Shown here piece after piece: positions 49,254-60,365 of a stretch of 64,000 bases of DNA. How positions within the stretch are numbered: the first letter of the stretch is position 1; every line of letters starts with the position of its first letter. The DNA is from Maratus speciosus (Eukaryota > Arthropoda > Arachnida > Araneae > Salticidae), in assembly GCA_963932465.1 (NCBI GenBank), contig OZ010792.1:1674001-1738000 (forward strand). Reading direction: 5' to 3'. The notes under the pieces were generated by a model. The model had not been told where the DNA came from. It made no database searches and worked only from the letters and a program-made list of their open reading frames with translations. The translations under genes and the position numbers were made by a program.

Positions 49254-49945
49254 GAATTGTTAAAAATATCTCAATTATTAAAATATATCAATTTGTTGAT
49301 TTTCTGTAAGCAAGTAAACCCAGATAAACCCCCATTAAGTAGATAGGTTTACATTGGAAGTGTATGGGAATTTGGCGAAATATTAGAGATATCGCCAAGG
49401 TGGCGTTGCTTTTGGTGACTAATTTTGGTCGCCAAATTTGGCGATATATCGCCATGTTGGCGAGAAACTTGGCGGTATTTGGCGACAGAACAGCGTCCCC
49501 TCCTAAGGCAAATTAAAATTTCGCCTAATAGACGTAATGTTAAAGTAAAAATGGGCACCCCCAGGTGGGAAATTCATCGATTTTCTCATTTTTTTCCTTA
49601 GTTTTATAGTGTAAAAGAACTTCGCACCAAATTTGAAGTCTGTAGCTGCAGTAGATATACGAGATCTTTTTGATGAGTGAGTCAGTCAGTCAGTGGTAAA
49701 ATTATCGATTATCAGACATTTTCAAATGTCATTATCTCGGAAACTAATTATGCGTTATTTATAAAATTTTGGATTTTAGTTAATTAGGGTGGCCTTACTA
49801 CACATTTCGTAAAACAAGTACGTGGGTCTCATAGATTTTCAGTAGTAGAGCATCGAAATTTGACGAAAACAGCTCGAAATGGTTCGTGTAAATAACACAC
49901 GGCTATGTCAGGCGAACTTGGCTGACACACTGCCGTGTGTCTAGA
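49254..49945. other. Sequence with TTGGCGA repeats, no gene
   Basis: TTGGCGA/TCGCCAA motifs recur about eight times at 49370-49490. A short CAGT repeat is at 49681-49693 (GAGTCAGTCAGTCAGTGG). The end, GACACACTGCCGTGTGTCTAG, holds a short ACACGG/CCGTGT inverted pair and abuts the resuming outer hAT element. Confidence 0.5.
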
Positions 49946-50101
49946 TATAGAAAATATAGTATACAATAATATAATTACGCATGTATTATACTTTTGAAAA
50001 AGCCCGATTTTCCCCGGGGAAAATTGGGTTTTTCATGAAAAAACCCATGTGGGTTGGGTTTTTTCAGAAAAACCCGGGTTTTTGCAAACCCTGGTTTATG
50101 T

Positions 50102-50551
50102 AGGGTCAAAGTTAGAAAAATTTCAAAAACTTTCTAGAATGTAAATGTAAAAATAAGATATTTTCATTCTGCCAGATGCAATATTTAAAACAGCAGCATT
50201 TTCACTCTATGTGGATGGATATATTACTATTTATGACCTTTGTTTACCTTTTGAAACACTTAATTTTTCTAAATAATTTAAAAGACCCGATTTTTAATGC
50301 AAATATATTTATACTGTCTTTCTGTCACGCCCGTCACAAAAAAGATGCTCAAGTTATTATACAAAATTTATTTTTTCTCAAATACATAAAACTTTCTGAA
50401 AGTCTAATTATTGCAAATCTGAATAAATATGAAATATTAAAAATTCATAAAATTTGTATTTTGTGTGGAATTTTAGTGGGCTAAAATGTGTTATTATCCC
50501 ACCCTCCGCCATCTTATTTGGCGGTTTTTATCGCTCTGGCAACCCCGGTGA
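50102..50551. other. AT-rich flank, no gene recognised
   Basis: The 102-residue frame at 50176-50484 has no family resemblance. A CG-containing stretch with GCCATCTTATTTGGCGG lies at 50507-50525 just before the Merlin-like fragment and may be part of that element. Confidence 0.35.
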
Positions 50552-50743
50552 TTGGCGTCAAGTAACTTATTATGGCAAACCCCTTTTTTACGATGCAAGA
50601 GCGTGCTTTTGGCGGGAACATTCATTTCACTCCCGGGTGTCGTTGCTGTCGGTTGCTTGACTCTTGTACCAGGTTGTATCTTTTTTTTTTTTTCATTTTA
50701 TTTTGAGGATTTTTTTTCTGTCTGCTGTTATGACTTCTGCTGT

Positions 50744-51247
50744 ATGAGATGTTATTTCAAAATACCAGAGCATTATAAAAGAAAAAGGCGGCTTTTCCAC
50801 ACGTCAGGGAATCGGGCAATTTTAGGAAATGAGGGCGATGCTAGTAGGTTTTTTGTATTGAAGCTGATACGCGACAGAGAATTGTTTTTTAGTCTTTTAA
50901 AAGAGATTGGCTTATTGAAATCTAGCATGTGTTGTAATAAATGTAGCGGCGATATGAAAATTAGAAAAAGAACGCAACTCTCTGATGGTTGCACGTGGGT
51001 TTGTCATAATAGGAGAGTTGTGGATGGTCAGAATAAAAAGTGTAACACTGAAATGTCTTTTAGATATGGTTCCTGGTTTAGCGGTTGTAGTAAATTGACG
51101 ATTGAGGAGATTTTTTTTTTGTATTTTTTTCATATTTTAAGTAATCGCGAGATACAACCTGGTATCGGAAATATAACTTATAATCCAGAATTTAATTTTT
51201 TAATTTTTTTGGAATTTGTTTATTTAAAGTGTGTATTTCAAGTCTGA
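50744..51247 (+). pseudogene. Merlin/IS1595-like transposase, N-terminal fragment
   Basis: The open frame starts at 50552, but convincing sequence begins around MRCYFKIPEHYKRKRRLF (50744). FFSLLKEIGLLKSSMCCNKC, a CTWVC, then KKCNTEMSFRYGSWFSGCSK follow. Paired cysteines followed by S-R-GSWF--SKL match the N-terminal zinc ribbon and linker that precede the catalytic DDE domain in eukaryotic Merlin and bacterial IS1595 transposases. About 130 residues are present where ~280-350 are usual. The catalytic domain is missing; the frame runs into a 77-bp tandem duplication. It is a truncated, non-functional copy. The family call rests on pattern recognition. Confidence 0.6.
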
Positions 51248-51326
51248 AATATAACTTATTATAATCCAGAATTTTATTTTTTAATTTTTTCGGAATTTGT
51301 TTATTTAAAGTGTGTATTTCAAGTGT
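51168..51326. repeat. 77-bp tandem duplication
   Basis: Two copies of GAAATATAACTTA--ATCCAG ... GTGTGTATTTCAAGT begin at 51168 and 51245. They overlap the end of the Merlin-like frame. Confidence 0.85.
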
Positions 51327-51348
51327 AAAAAAAACCCCAAAAAGGTAA

Positions 51349-51640
51349 GTAGGGTGAACTACCCAGTAATTGACCATTTAGTGAAAGTTTCTTCGCTTTT
51401 TTTTTTTTTTGTGCTAAATTTAAGGAGATATTTCTTGAAAAAATTTTTTTAAGGCAACAATCATTTATAAGGATCAATAATAAATAAACATTTTTTGTCT
51501 ACTTTTTTGAAATTTTATTTTATTTAGTATAATAGTTGTCAAGGGAGATTTTGCCAGTAATTGACCACTTAATGTTAGAAAATAACCATCACTGTGTCAG
51601 TAATTGACCATTCTGAAGTTGAACTGATAAACCTTTAAAA
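51349..51640. mobile_element. Left end of a pogo-like element (unpaired)
   Basis: AGGGTGAACTACCCAGTAAT begins the segment, and CAGTAATTGACCA recurs at ~51368, ~51555 and ~51598. This layout parallels the ends of the element at 17311-21483. No matching right end was found in the window. Confidence 0.5.
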
Positions 51641-52089
51641 TTAATCGTATGAAAAAATGGGGAAGTTTGCCAAGTTTTATTCTACAGAAACTGGATGTCT
51701 AGCCTCCTGGACAGGCAGAAAAAATCAGGAAAATTTCAAATTTCTGAAAAAAAAAAAAAAAAACTGATGAATTTGAAATTTCTGAGAAATTTTTTAGAAA
51801 AAGAATTTCAATCATAAAGCCAAGGATTTTTAAATTGCAGTAGTAGCAAAATATGTAGCTGTGCTCTTTATAAGGACTGTTCGAACCTCTTATAGATTTT
51901 TTTTTTTTTTTGCTTATCCTCTTTTATTCTTTCCTTGGCAATTATTAAGGTTTTTGGTATGCAACATCACACAATCTTGACACTTCAAAAATTGTTGCCA
52001 CCTGGCTAACCAAAAAGTACCAATTGTTTTTATTGGCATGGAAAACCTAGAAAAGTGAAGGAAATTCATCACTGAACTTGGCTAGTCAG
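51641..52089. other. AT-rich sequence, no gene seen
   Basis: A GGATGTCTAGCCTCCTGGAC stretch at ~51688 loosely resembles the hAT-like end at 3038. A short hairpin-like pair (TCAAATTTCTGA / GAATTTGAAATTTC) lies at 51737-51785. Confidence 0.35.
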
Positions 52090-52378
52090 CCCAGAAGCAG
52101 AATTTTCTGCGTCAGACTGCAGCAAACAAAAATTTATCTGCGACCCAATAAGCCTACTATCATAAGAAATAACAGAAACACTTAAAGTAAGCAAAATTTC
52201 CATTTATAAAGAATATATATAATATAAGGATACAACAAATACCATAAATCTAGAGACTTAAAGCAAATTTCAGCTATTTTTTAAGCCCAGCATTTATTTT
52301 TAAGTTGGTGGATTAATCTGCAAGGTTTAAAATAATCTGCAGCGCCCGCTTCCGTGCTGCACTGTTTCTGCTACTGGG
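52090..52378. mobile_element. hAT MITE (289 bp) with CCCAG-AGCAGAA ends
   Basis: The ends are CCCAGAAGCAGAATTTTCTG and, reversed, CCCAGTAGCAGAAACAGTGC. The flanks CTAGTCAG and TTAGTCAG match at 7 of 8 positions. It is a short relative of the hAT element at 23462-33752. Confidence 0.8.
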
Positions 52379-52386
52379 TTAGTCAG

Positions 52387-53220
52387 TCACGGGTCATGTC
52401 AGTTCAATCAGGCATGTAACCCACCATCACATATTTTGATGAAACTGCGTGTGTTTGTTCCTATTATTAAGATATGATCACCAGTACTTTTGTTTACTCC
52501 TTGATCAAATTGTTTCTGAGAAAAATATTGTCAAAATTTTGAAAAACTGCCGTCAGTTGGCATTCTTGACTGATCGGTTTTCAAATGTAGCATGACATAA
52601 AAATGATCATCTTTCAATATCTACTCTACAAATCATCTTCAGATAATTTATGCATAATATATAGGGTACGCAGTTTATGAAAAAAAAAAAAAAAAAATAC
52701 TGTTACGTTTATAACATTTTAAGTGTCTAAAAAAAATGTTAAACTTTGAAGTCATGAATTTTTTATGAAAAATAATGCATTAACTAAAAAAGCATTATCA
52801 ACAAAAGGCGGTATTTTTATTAAATTTATTTTTTGTGCGGGATATACTTAAAGGTGTCCTTTACCTGATTCTGAAATAAAAATAGTGGGATTTTGGGTGT
52901 TTGTGGTAGTATTTCCTATTTAAAAATATTTTGAGGCATATTTCAAATCAAATCAAGCAGAGTTATTCCATGTCAGTTCGCCTAAGACATTTAATTCACT
53001 GTCATAAATTTCAATGAAACTGGGTATGTTTATAACTCATTTTAAGACGTAATCACCTTTAATTTCCTTGATCCTAAGTAAAATATTTTTTAAGATAAAA
53101 AAATCTAAATTTTGATTTTTTTTTTTCAAAATGTTTTTAATGACAGATCTATATTCAAAGACTGAATAAAAAAAAGTCATTTCAATATAAAATCACTAAA
53201 TAAGTTTCAAATAATGTATA
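52387..53220. repeat. Two diverged ends of the DDE-element family
   Basis: GGTCATGTCAGTTCAATCAG ... CCACCATCACATATTTTGATG (52395 on) and GTTATTCCATGTCAGTTCGC ... CACTGTCATAAATTTCAATG (52968 on) follow the same order of motifs as the ends of the element at 55116 and the start of repeat A. They appear to be decayed termini. No coding sequence is attached. Confidence 0.5.
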
Positions 53221-53990
53221 TGTGACAAATAATGTAGGCAGATTATTATTTATTGTTGTTTGTCATGTGTGAACACTAAGAGTGTGTTTAATCTTGTGAA
53301 TTTTTAAAATCAAGAATTTTGTGAAAAATATGTTAATCAAAAATTTATAATTAACCGAAGACAGGCTGTTATTACTTTTTTTAATAATACGTAAAAATAT
53401 CTTTTCGATAGTTATAAAATAAAAATAGTGAAACTATGAACAATTTTAACAAAATTTTCAGAAAATGTGAATGTTTAATGATAAATATAAAAGCTTTCCG
53501 TGCTAAGATGTACTATAATGACTACGATATTGTGTATTGCTACTCTTGCTTAATACATACAATAATAAAATAACAAATATTATTACAGCAATAAAAATTA
53601 AATTAAATAGTACCAGTTCCTTTACCAACACTACACTGCTCAACAACCGACTTAAAATCAAGAGCCCACTCTTATTAAAAAATACTTTCAACCGTTCAAA
53701 TAATAAATAAACTACGTTTAAAAATCTTAATACCAACTTATTATCTTAAGACGATAATAATAACTAAACAACATAATGAATTTATAAATCAGCTTTTAAT
53801 TGAAAATTTATGAAATGGTCGCTTTAAATGTTGTTGTTCATCGAGTCAATCAAAATAAATTATTAAAAAAAATAGTGAACCTAATATGCTGACTGCAATG
53901 ACACTTCTAACAAAACTAATTAATTCATTACCATCTGAAATCAAACCCGAAAGATGAAAAAGAAAAAATAAGCTGTAGTGTGAATGTGAC
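53221..53990. other. AT-rich sequence, no gene seen
   Basis: A 77-residue hydrophobic frame (53503-53736, minus) has no domain resemblance and only reflects the base composition. No ends or repeats identified. Confidence 0.4.
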
Positions 53991-55810
53991 TAGGGATTGA
54001 CCGAATACCGAATAGTTGATTCGGTATTCGGTGGTTCAGCATGTAAACCGAATATTCGGCTTCGGCCGAATACTTTGAAGTATATGGCCGAATAATCTCT
54101 TTTACTTAACAGTAGAATAGACTAAACAATGATTTTCAATATTATGTGCATGAGTTCAGAGTTCAGCTGCACTACAAAAAACGAGTCAAAGGCCATTTTT
54201 AATTTTAAAAAACTTTTTCCTTCCTAAAATAGCCTATATAGGTGTGAAATTAAAACAATTGTCTAAAACAGAGAAAAAAAAAGTAAGGAATATGCGCATC
54301 TTTCCCTTATCATTTAATTTTATTTACTTCTATATTCGTTTTTTTTTATTTAAATTTATTTAATGTGTATTTTCTTTAATCAGGGTTGTAGTGGGTAGCT
54401 GCCCGGGTACCTGCCCAGCTGCCCGCGCGGGCTGGGTTTTTTAGAAAAAGCCCAGGTAAAAAACCCGGGTTTTTAAAAATATATTTCTGGAAAAGAACAG
54501 ATGATGTAATTGTTAACAGTTTATGATTATTTTGTTTTATTTATTCACTTCTTTGAATCTTGGAAAATATATTTGTATTAATTTACTTGCACTTTTAGAT
54601 TGGAAACAATTGGAAAACACACAATTGATAGCTTTGCAATTGAAAATTTGTTTGGGTACTTCTTAGTTATCCCGTTGACCAAATTACTGTCCCCAAATTG
54701 TAAGATTAAATGCCATAATGGTTGCCATTAATTAATTAATTGTAAGATTAAATGCCAATAAAACCATTAATTCGACGTTTTATTTGTATTTTTATTAATG
54801 TTCTACTAATTTATTTGATCTTTTGTTATTTAAAATAAAAATTATGTCAATGAGTTAAATTTGGCGAAAGTGGTCGACGGGATAGGGATAACTAAGAAGT
54901 ACCTTTGTTTGTTATTTAAATTAAAGTGATCATATCTATATATGTATTTTAAGAACAGAGAAAAATGGTGAGATCATTATTAAGACTATGAAGTCTTTCC
55001 CATCTATTAGACTATGAAGTGTTCACAAAGATTGTATTTGAGATCAGGATTGCCACTTATTTCGGCAATCAAATTTCTTGTGCTTTACTGAGCAAAATAT
55101 TAAATTTTCCCAAAGGGTCATTCCATGTCACTTCATCCAGACCATGTCACCCACCGTCACAGATTTCTATGAAATTTTAAACACAAAAACAATGTCTAAA
55201 GATATGCTGTTACACGAAATTTCAGTTTAAAATAATAATTTTTTCATGAGTTACAAGCATTTAAAAATACACCTCTCACTCAATTTTTTGCAGAAAATGA
55301 TCTTCCGTTAACCATGTAATGTTGGATAAAAATGCTCATTTTTCTAAATATTATTAATAAAATTAGCTATATATTTTTTTAGAGATTCTTAATAATGTAT
55401 TTTATTAAAAGAATGGTTTATAAAACTTTTTAGAACTCTAATATTGTTTTTAAAAAATATTTTATCTAAGGAGTTAAGAAAAATATGAAAATATGTAATT
55501 CATTTTTTTTTTACATGTGCTACCCATTTGATTTGGCTGATTTTTTTTATATATATAGTTTAAAAGGAAATCATTTAATAATAAAAAAAATTAGAAAGGT
55601 GTTTTTTGAAATTCTTGAGAAAAAAATTTTTTTGTTAATTTTACAGAATATATCTAAAGTATTGTTAAAGTTCAAAATTCTTCAAAAATACGTGTAATAA
55701 TAATAAACAAATATTATAATTAAACTATAATTTTGTTTCTAAAAACCTTTTTTAATGTTATTTAAATAAATTAAAGTATAAAATTCATATTTCTGTTACA
55801 GAAAATTAAC

Positions 55811-56023
55811 GGCACAGATGTCATATAGGCCCTATATTGGCGCGATTGTTTTCTGACGCCAAAGTCATATACGCAACGCCAACGGGTATTTAACTGGTGC
55901 CAAAGTGTCGTTATTTTGCTTGATATGGTAACCCGGATGTTGTTGTTTATGCTGTTGATGTTTTCGCCAAATTGGCATAGGAAAAAAATAGCGCCAATAT
56001 GGGGCGTATATGACATCTGTGCC
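55811..56023. mobile_element. MITE with GGCACAGATGTCATATA ends (213 bp)
   Basis: The ends GGCACAGATGTCATATAGGC and, reversed, GGCACAGATGTCATATACGC share CCATATTGGCGC-type continuation. The flanks AAATTAAC and AAATTTAC agree at 7 of 8 positions. GG-starting ends with an 8-bp duplication suggest a Merlin-type MITE, which is an inference. Confidence 0.7.
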
Positions 56024-56263
56024 AAATTTACTTCCGCTATGTATTCAAATAAAATTTCCATTATACTAACTCAAAAACAACCAGTAAGTATAAACTGATT
56101 TGTAAAGCTATATTCATTCAAACAATCTAAGTTTTGCATCTTCTTTAAAAAATGTGGAAAGTATAAATTTATAGTTTAAGTTTTGTTTCACCCTAGTCAC
56201 ACCTAGTAGTTTGTAGTCTTCAAAATGAAATAAAAATAAAGTAATAAAAACTTAAATAATCAC

Positions 56264-56518
56264 TGGTATATTGAGATTATTCAGAGCATAGATTATGATG
56301 AAAAAGATGCAAATATAAAGTTTATGCATCCCAACGGGCCTTCCACTTCATTTTGCTGGCCAAATAATGATTATTGCAACGTGCCCTTCAACCATATATT
56401 ATATAGCATTGAATTGACTACTGCAACAGGACGGCTATATGCTCTTTCAAAAGAATCTACTGAAACAATCAATCGTAAGTGGAGCATTTATAAAAAGCAA
56501 TATCTAGTGAAATAATAT
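56264..56518 (+). pseudogene. C-terminal fragment of the DDE-family protein
   Basis: The plus strand reads WYIEIIQSIDYDEKDANIKF, MHPNGPSTSFCWPNNDYCNV and PFNHILYSIELTTATGRLYA, ending at a stop after YLVK. The order W-G/E-I-----D-----F-HP-GP--SF-WP----C-VP---IL matches a C-terminal module seen in uncharacterised animal transposon proteins. It parallels YEDEIFAGEIIELVGGKARI / TTWCWPKKEDIHEYLMEDII at 61200-61532. The catalytic part is missing from this element. Confidence 0.6.
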
Positions 56519-57245
56519 GTTGAATTTCTATTTCCTATTTCCATTTAAATTTATCATAAACACCTTTAACCATTCAATTATAAAAAAAGTGCAAATCTGG
56601 CACAGAAATAAATCTAATATTTGAAATTGGTTAAAACTTGAAAAACTTCTGTCTCATATATGTAAGTAAATTTTGTATGTATATATTATATCAGTAACAA
56701 AGAAAAAAAAGTATGATTTTATTACAGGATATAGAACTTAGAATTTTATGTAACATATTGTTAAATTATACACAAAATTTATCGAAATAAATCTTTATTC
56801 ATTTGCTTTTTTAATAACTTCATTATTTTTACCTTGAATTGCTACTAATTCTACTTTATTTATAATAATTTTATTTCTGTTTATGAAGTTAAAAGACTTG
56901 ATGTTAGTTTTAAAAGTCAATCCTCTTATAATATCATGTATTAATAATTGAAAACTATTTTGACAAAAACTGTCAAGATGCCATCCCCCCCCCCCCCTCC
57001 CAAAAAATAAATAAATAAATATTTAAATCTAGCATTAGTTAGAAAAATATGGCACTTATGTTTATTTTAACAGGATATTGAAGAATCTAAATATGTATCT
57101 CATGAATCTTTGGAATGTAAGGGGAGGGGCGTCCAGAATTTACGAGGTGATTGAATATTAATAAAGTTTACCAGTCTCCAGATCATCTTTATGCTAGATT
57201 ATTTCTTTATATGTTTATGTCTTCAAAATACATGCATATAAAAAA

Positions 57246-57645
57246 AAATCTAAGAAAAATTTTTTTCTCAAGTTTTTCAAAAAACACCTCTTTATTTATT
57301 TATTTATTTATTTATTTTTTTTTTTTTTGAGAAAAGATTGACTAATAAATAGCTCTAAAAAATTTTTTTTAACAAAATAAAATGGGTGGTACATCTAAAA
57401 ATGTTTTTTCTTTTGAAATTCATACATGAAGTGTCAATTTTATATGAATATTCAAAAAATCTCAAAGAAAAATTTTTTCTCAAGTTTTTCAAAAAACACC
57501 TCTTTAATTTTTTTTATTGAGAAAAGATTGACTAATAAAGAGCTCATAAAAAAATATTTAGCAAAATAAAATGGGTAGTACATCTAAAAATATTTTTGTG
57601 AAATTCATATATGAAATGCCAATTTTATATGGGTATTTAAAAGTT
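57246..57645. repeat. ~195-bp tandem duplication
   Basis: ATCTAAGAAAAATTTTTTTC... / ...AATTTTATATGAATATTC (57246-57450) repeats imperfectly to ~57645, with TTTTTCAAAAAACACCTCTT and ATTGACTAATAAA shared. The first copy contains an (ATTT)n run at ~57290-57315. Confidence 0.75.
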
Positions 57646-59083
57646 CAAAAATTTAAAAAATATATTTGTTGTAAAAAGAAAATAAAAATTGGTATTACTT
57701 TATAAAATAAATAATATAAAGAAAGTTCCGCCAAAAAATTTAACCATTTTAATTATTTGGTAAAGAGTTATGAAGTTTTTTGTAGAACCATACAGAAAAT
57801 CAACACTTTAAAAATGTCCATAGAAAAAGAAAAGTGTCACATGTTCAGATGCTTATAATTTGAAATATTTTAATTGGATTCAATTAAAATTTCATGTGGT
57901 AGCATCTTATACATGTATGTTTTCATGTTCCAAGTTTCGTCAAAATCTGAGATGGTGGGTGACATTTTGTAAAATTGCTGGATGATTTGACATGGAATGA
58001 CCCCAAAGTAATTCCTCTGAGAATTTTCAAAATTTCAACGGATAAATTTTGCAAAGTACCAAAGTTTAGTAAAATTCCTTGTTTTTAATACTCATTTTTA
58101 AATTCCCTCAGATTTTCTAGTTTTCCCTATACAGTGGCAACTCTGAAGATTATTATTTGTGAGGAAGGTGGAATCATCGTCCACATTTTGGCAATTTAAT
58201 TTACCCGGGGAAAATTGCCCATTTAACCCGGGTTTTTTTAATAAAACCCGCCCGGGCTCGGTTTTTTCTAAAAAACCCGGGTTTTTTACAACCCTGTCTT
58301 TAATACACACATCAAATAAGTATATCAGAGTTCATATCTGTATATCTAAGGTGTATATTAAAGAAAATACACACATCAAATAAGTATACCCTTATGCCTA
58401 TCCTATAGCTTTTATAACCATTATATCAAAATCGCTCAAATTTCTTATCTTCATCACCACAATGTTAAAATATTAATCAAAATATAAATATTCTATCAAT
58501 AATTTGACAGAAAATAGTTAAATGTACAAATTAATATGATACCTTTTGTACTTTGAGAACATTCCTATTCAATATGTTTATAATTAGACAATCAGTAAAT
58601 CAGCTAAATGACAACATTGTTTCTTTTTATTTGAATGAACTTTTGTTTTTCTGACAATCCTTATCCTTAATAATATGTATCCCTGTATAATAATATGTAA
58701 CCCTGTATAGTTTCATACTTTCATAGGTTATTTTTTGGGTATTGACTAGTGATAACATAATAAAAAATAAGTGGTGGGTCAATGAATTTGTGAGTGGAAA
58801 GAAGTCATTAAATTTTTTTGTGTAATTAGATTTAAGAATAAAAATGTAACCAAATTAAATTATTGAGAATTTAATTTCAATTAAAGCTTATATATGCTTA
58901 TATATATATATATATTAGGGATTGACCGAAGCAGCAATTTTGCCGAATACCGAAGCTTCGGTCGAAGTGTACACCGAAGCTTCGGTATTCGGCAACCGAA
59001 TACTTGAAACTTTTTAATACGCATTTCTGCATATATTAGCTTTTTTTAATAAGCTTTAATTGAAATTAAACTGTCAATAATTT

Positions 59084-59424
59084 CAGAGTTTCCCCCAGGT
59101 TTAAAAAAGGGCAGGGTGCATCTTGTAGGAAAAGGGCACTTTTGGATTCCGAAGAGCACTTTTTTTTTAATTTTTAAAGGCATTCTTTTGATTTTTAAAA
59201 CTACTTTTAATATTTAATAGACAGGACGCTATTTTAAAGACAGCAATGAGTCAATTTTTACAATGCAAGTAAATTTTTTAATAAACAAAGGAGTAAAGGC
59301 ACTTTTTCCAGCTGGGGGCAACAAGGGTGCTAATGTTTTTCATCAGGGGCAAGAGGGGTGCTATTTTGTAAACGCAAGGGCAGGCAGGGTGCAGCACCCT
59401 CCTGAAACTGTCTAGGGGAAACTG
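59084..59424. mobile_element. hAT-type MITE (341 bp) in the right arm
   Basis: The ends CAGAGTTTCCCCCAGGTTTA and, reversed, CAGTTTCCCCTAGACAGTTT are flanked by ATAATTT(C). GGGCAGGGTGC and AGGGTGCTA motifs repeat inside. The left arm of the palindrome has no such insertion. Confidence 0.7.
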
Positions 59425-60365
59425 ATAATTTCATTCAGTTACATTTTTATTCTTAAAATAAATCTAATTACACAAAAAAAATTTAATGACTTCTTTCCTT
59501 CACAAATTCATTAACCCATCACTTATTTTGTATTATTTTATCACTAGTCGATGCCCAAAAGTAACCTATGAAAGTATTAAGCTATACAGGGTATTATTAA
59601 GGATAAGGATTTTCAGAAAAACAAAAGTTCATTCAAATACAAAGATACAATGTTGTCATTAAGCTGATTTACTGATTGTCTAAGTCTAATTATAATAGAA
59701 ATGTTCTCAAAATACGATTGTACATTTAACTATTTTCTGTCAAATTATTGATAGAATATTTATATTTTGATTAATATTTTAACATTGTGGTGATGAAGAA
59801 AAGAAATTTGAGCGATTTTTGATATAATGGTTATAAAAGCTATAGGATAATAGGGGTATACTTATTTGATGTGTGTATTTTCTTTAATATACGCCTTAGA
59901 TATACAGATATGAACTCTGATATACTTATTTGATGTGTATATTAAAGAAAATACGCATTAAATAAATTTAAATTTAAAAAAACTAATGTAGAAGTAAATA
60001 AAATTAAATGATAAGGGAAAGATGCGCATCTTCCTTGCTTTTTTTTCTCTGTTGTAGACAGTTGTTTTGATTTCACTCTTATGTAGACTATTTTAGGAAG
60101 GAAAAGGTTTTTTTTTAAATTAAAAATGGCCTTTGACTTGTTTTTTGTAGTGCAGCTGAACTCTGAACTCATGCACATAAAATTGAAACTCATTGTTTAG
60201 CCTATTCTACTGCTAAGTAAAAGAGAATTCTTTTACTTGTAAGAAAATACTTATCTGCAATTATTCAGCCGAATACTTTTAAGTATTCGGCCGAAGCCGA
60301 ATATTCGGTTTACATGCCGAACCACCGAATACCGAATCAACTATTCGGTATTCGGTCAATCCCTA

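Larger units (their letters stand above)
39917..50093. mobile_element. Outer hAT element of a multi-level nest
   Basis: The left end CAGGGTTCGCAAAGCTGGGC and the right end, reversed CAGGGTTTGCAAAAACCCGG, are flanked by an exact 8-bp duplication GTTTATGT (39909-39916, 50094-50101). A complete relative in opposite orientation at 47141-48754 has the same two different ends. The body contains a ~140-bp tandem array and is extended by the insertions listed below it. It begins only 27 bases from the Tigger end. No transposase found. Confidence 0.8.
55116..58002 (+). mobile_element. DDE-family element with GGTCATTCCATGTCA ends
   Basis: The ends GGTCATTCCATGTCACTTCA and, reversed, GGTCATTCCATGTCAAATCA are imperfect inverted repeats over ~60 bases, flanked by a 6-bp duplication CCAAAG (55110-55115, 58003-58008). 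It carries one decayed coding piece related to the C-terminal part of the 61.2-63.6 kb DDE protein. The ends resemble the start of repeat A, so the repeat A blocks are probably ends of relatives. Superfamily name uncertain. Confidence 0.7.
54381..58296. mobile_element. hAT element inserted in the left arm
   Basis: The left end CAGGGTTGTAGTGGGTAGCT and the right end, reversed CAGGGTTGTAAAAAACCCGG, have an exact 8-bp duplication TCTTTAAT (54373-54380, 58297-58304). CCCGGG-rich subterminal sequences are present. It is 3916 bp, most of it being the nested DDE-family element at 55116-58002. Confidence 0.85.
53991..60365. mobile_element. Long-arm palindromic hAT-type element with nested insertions
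   Basis: Both ends read TAGGGATTGACCGAATACCG inward. The left arm (53991-54380 and 58305-58905) is the imperfect reverse complement of the right arm (60365 back to ~59045), about 1 kb each once insertions are removed. The flanks AATGTGAC and ACCAGGAC do not make a convincing duplication. The loop (58914-59035) contains another TAGGGATTGACCGAAGC end. CGAATA-rich palindromes lie at the ends. A truncated arm is at 33792. No transposase is visible. Confidence 0.7.

Noticed and set aside
53503..53736. Hydrophobic 77-residue frame as a membrane protein
   Set aside because: It is explained by AT-rich composition (F, L, I and V codons), has no family resemblance and no supporting context.
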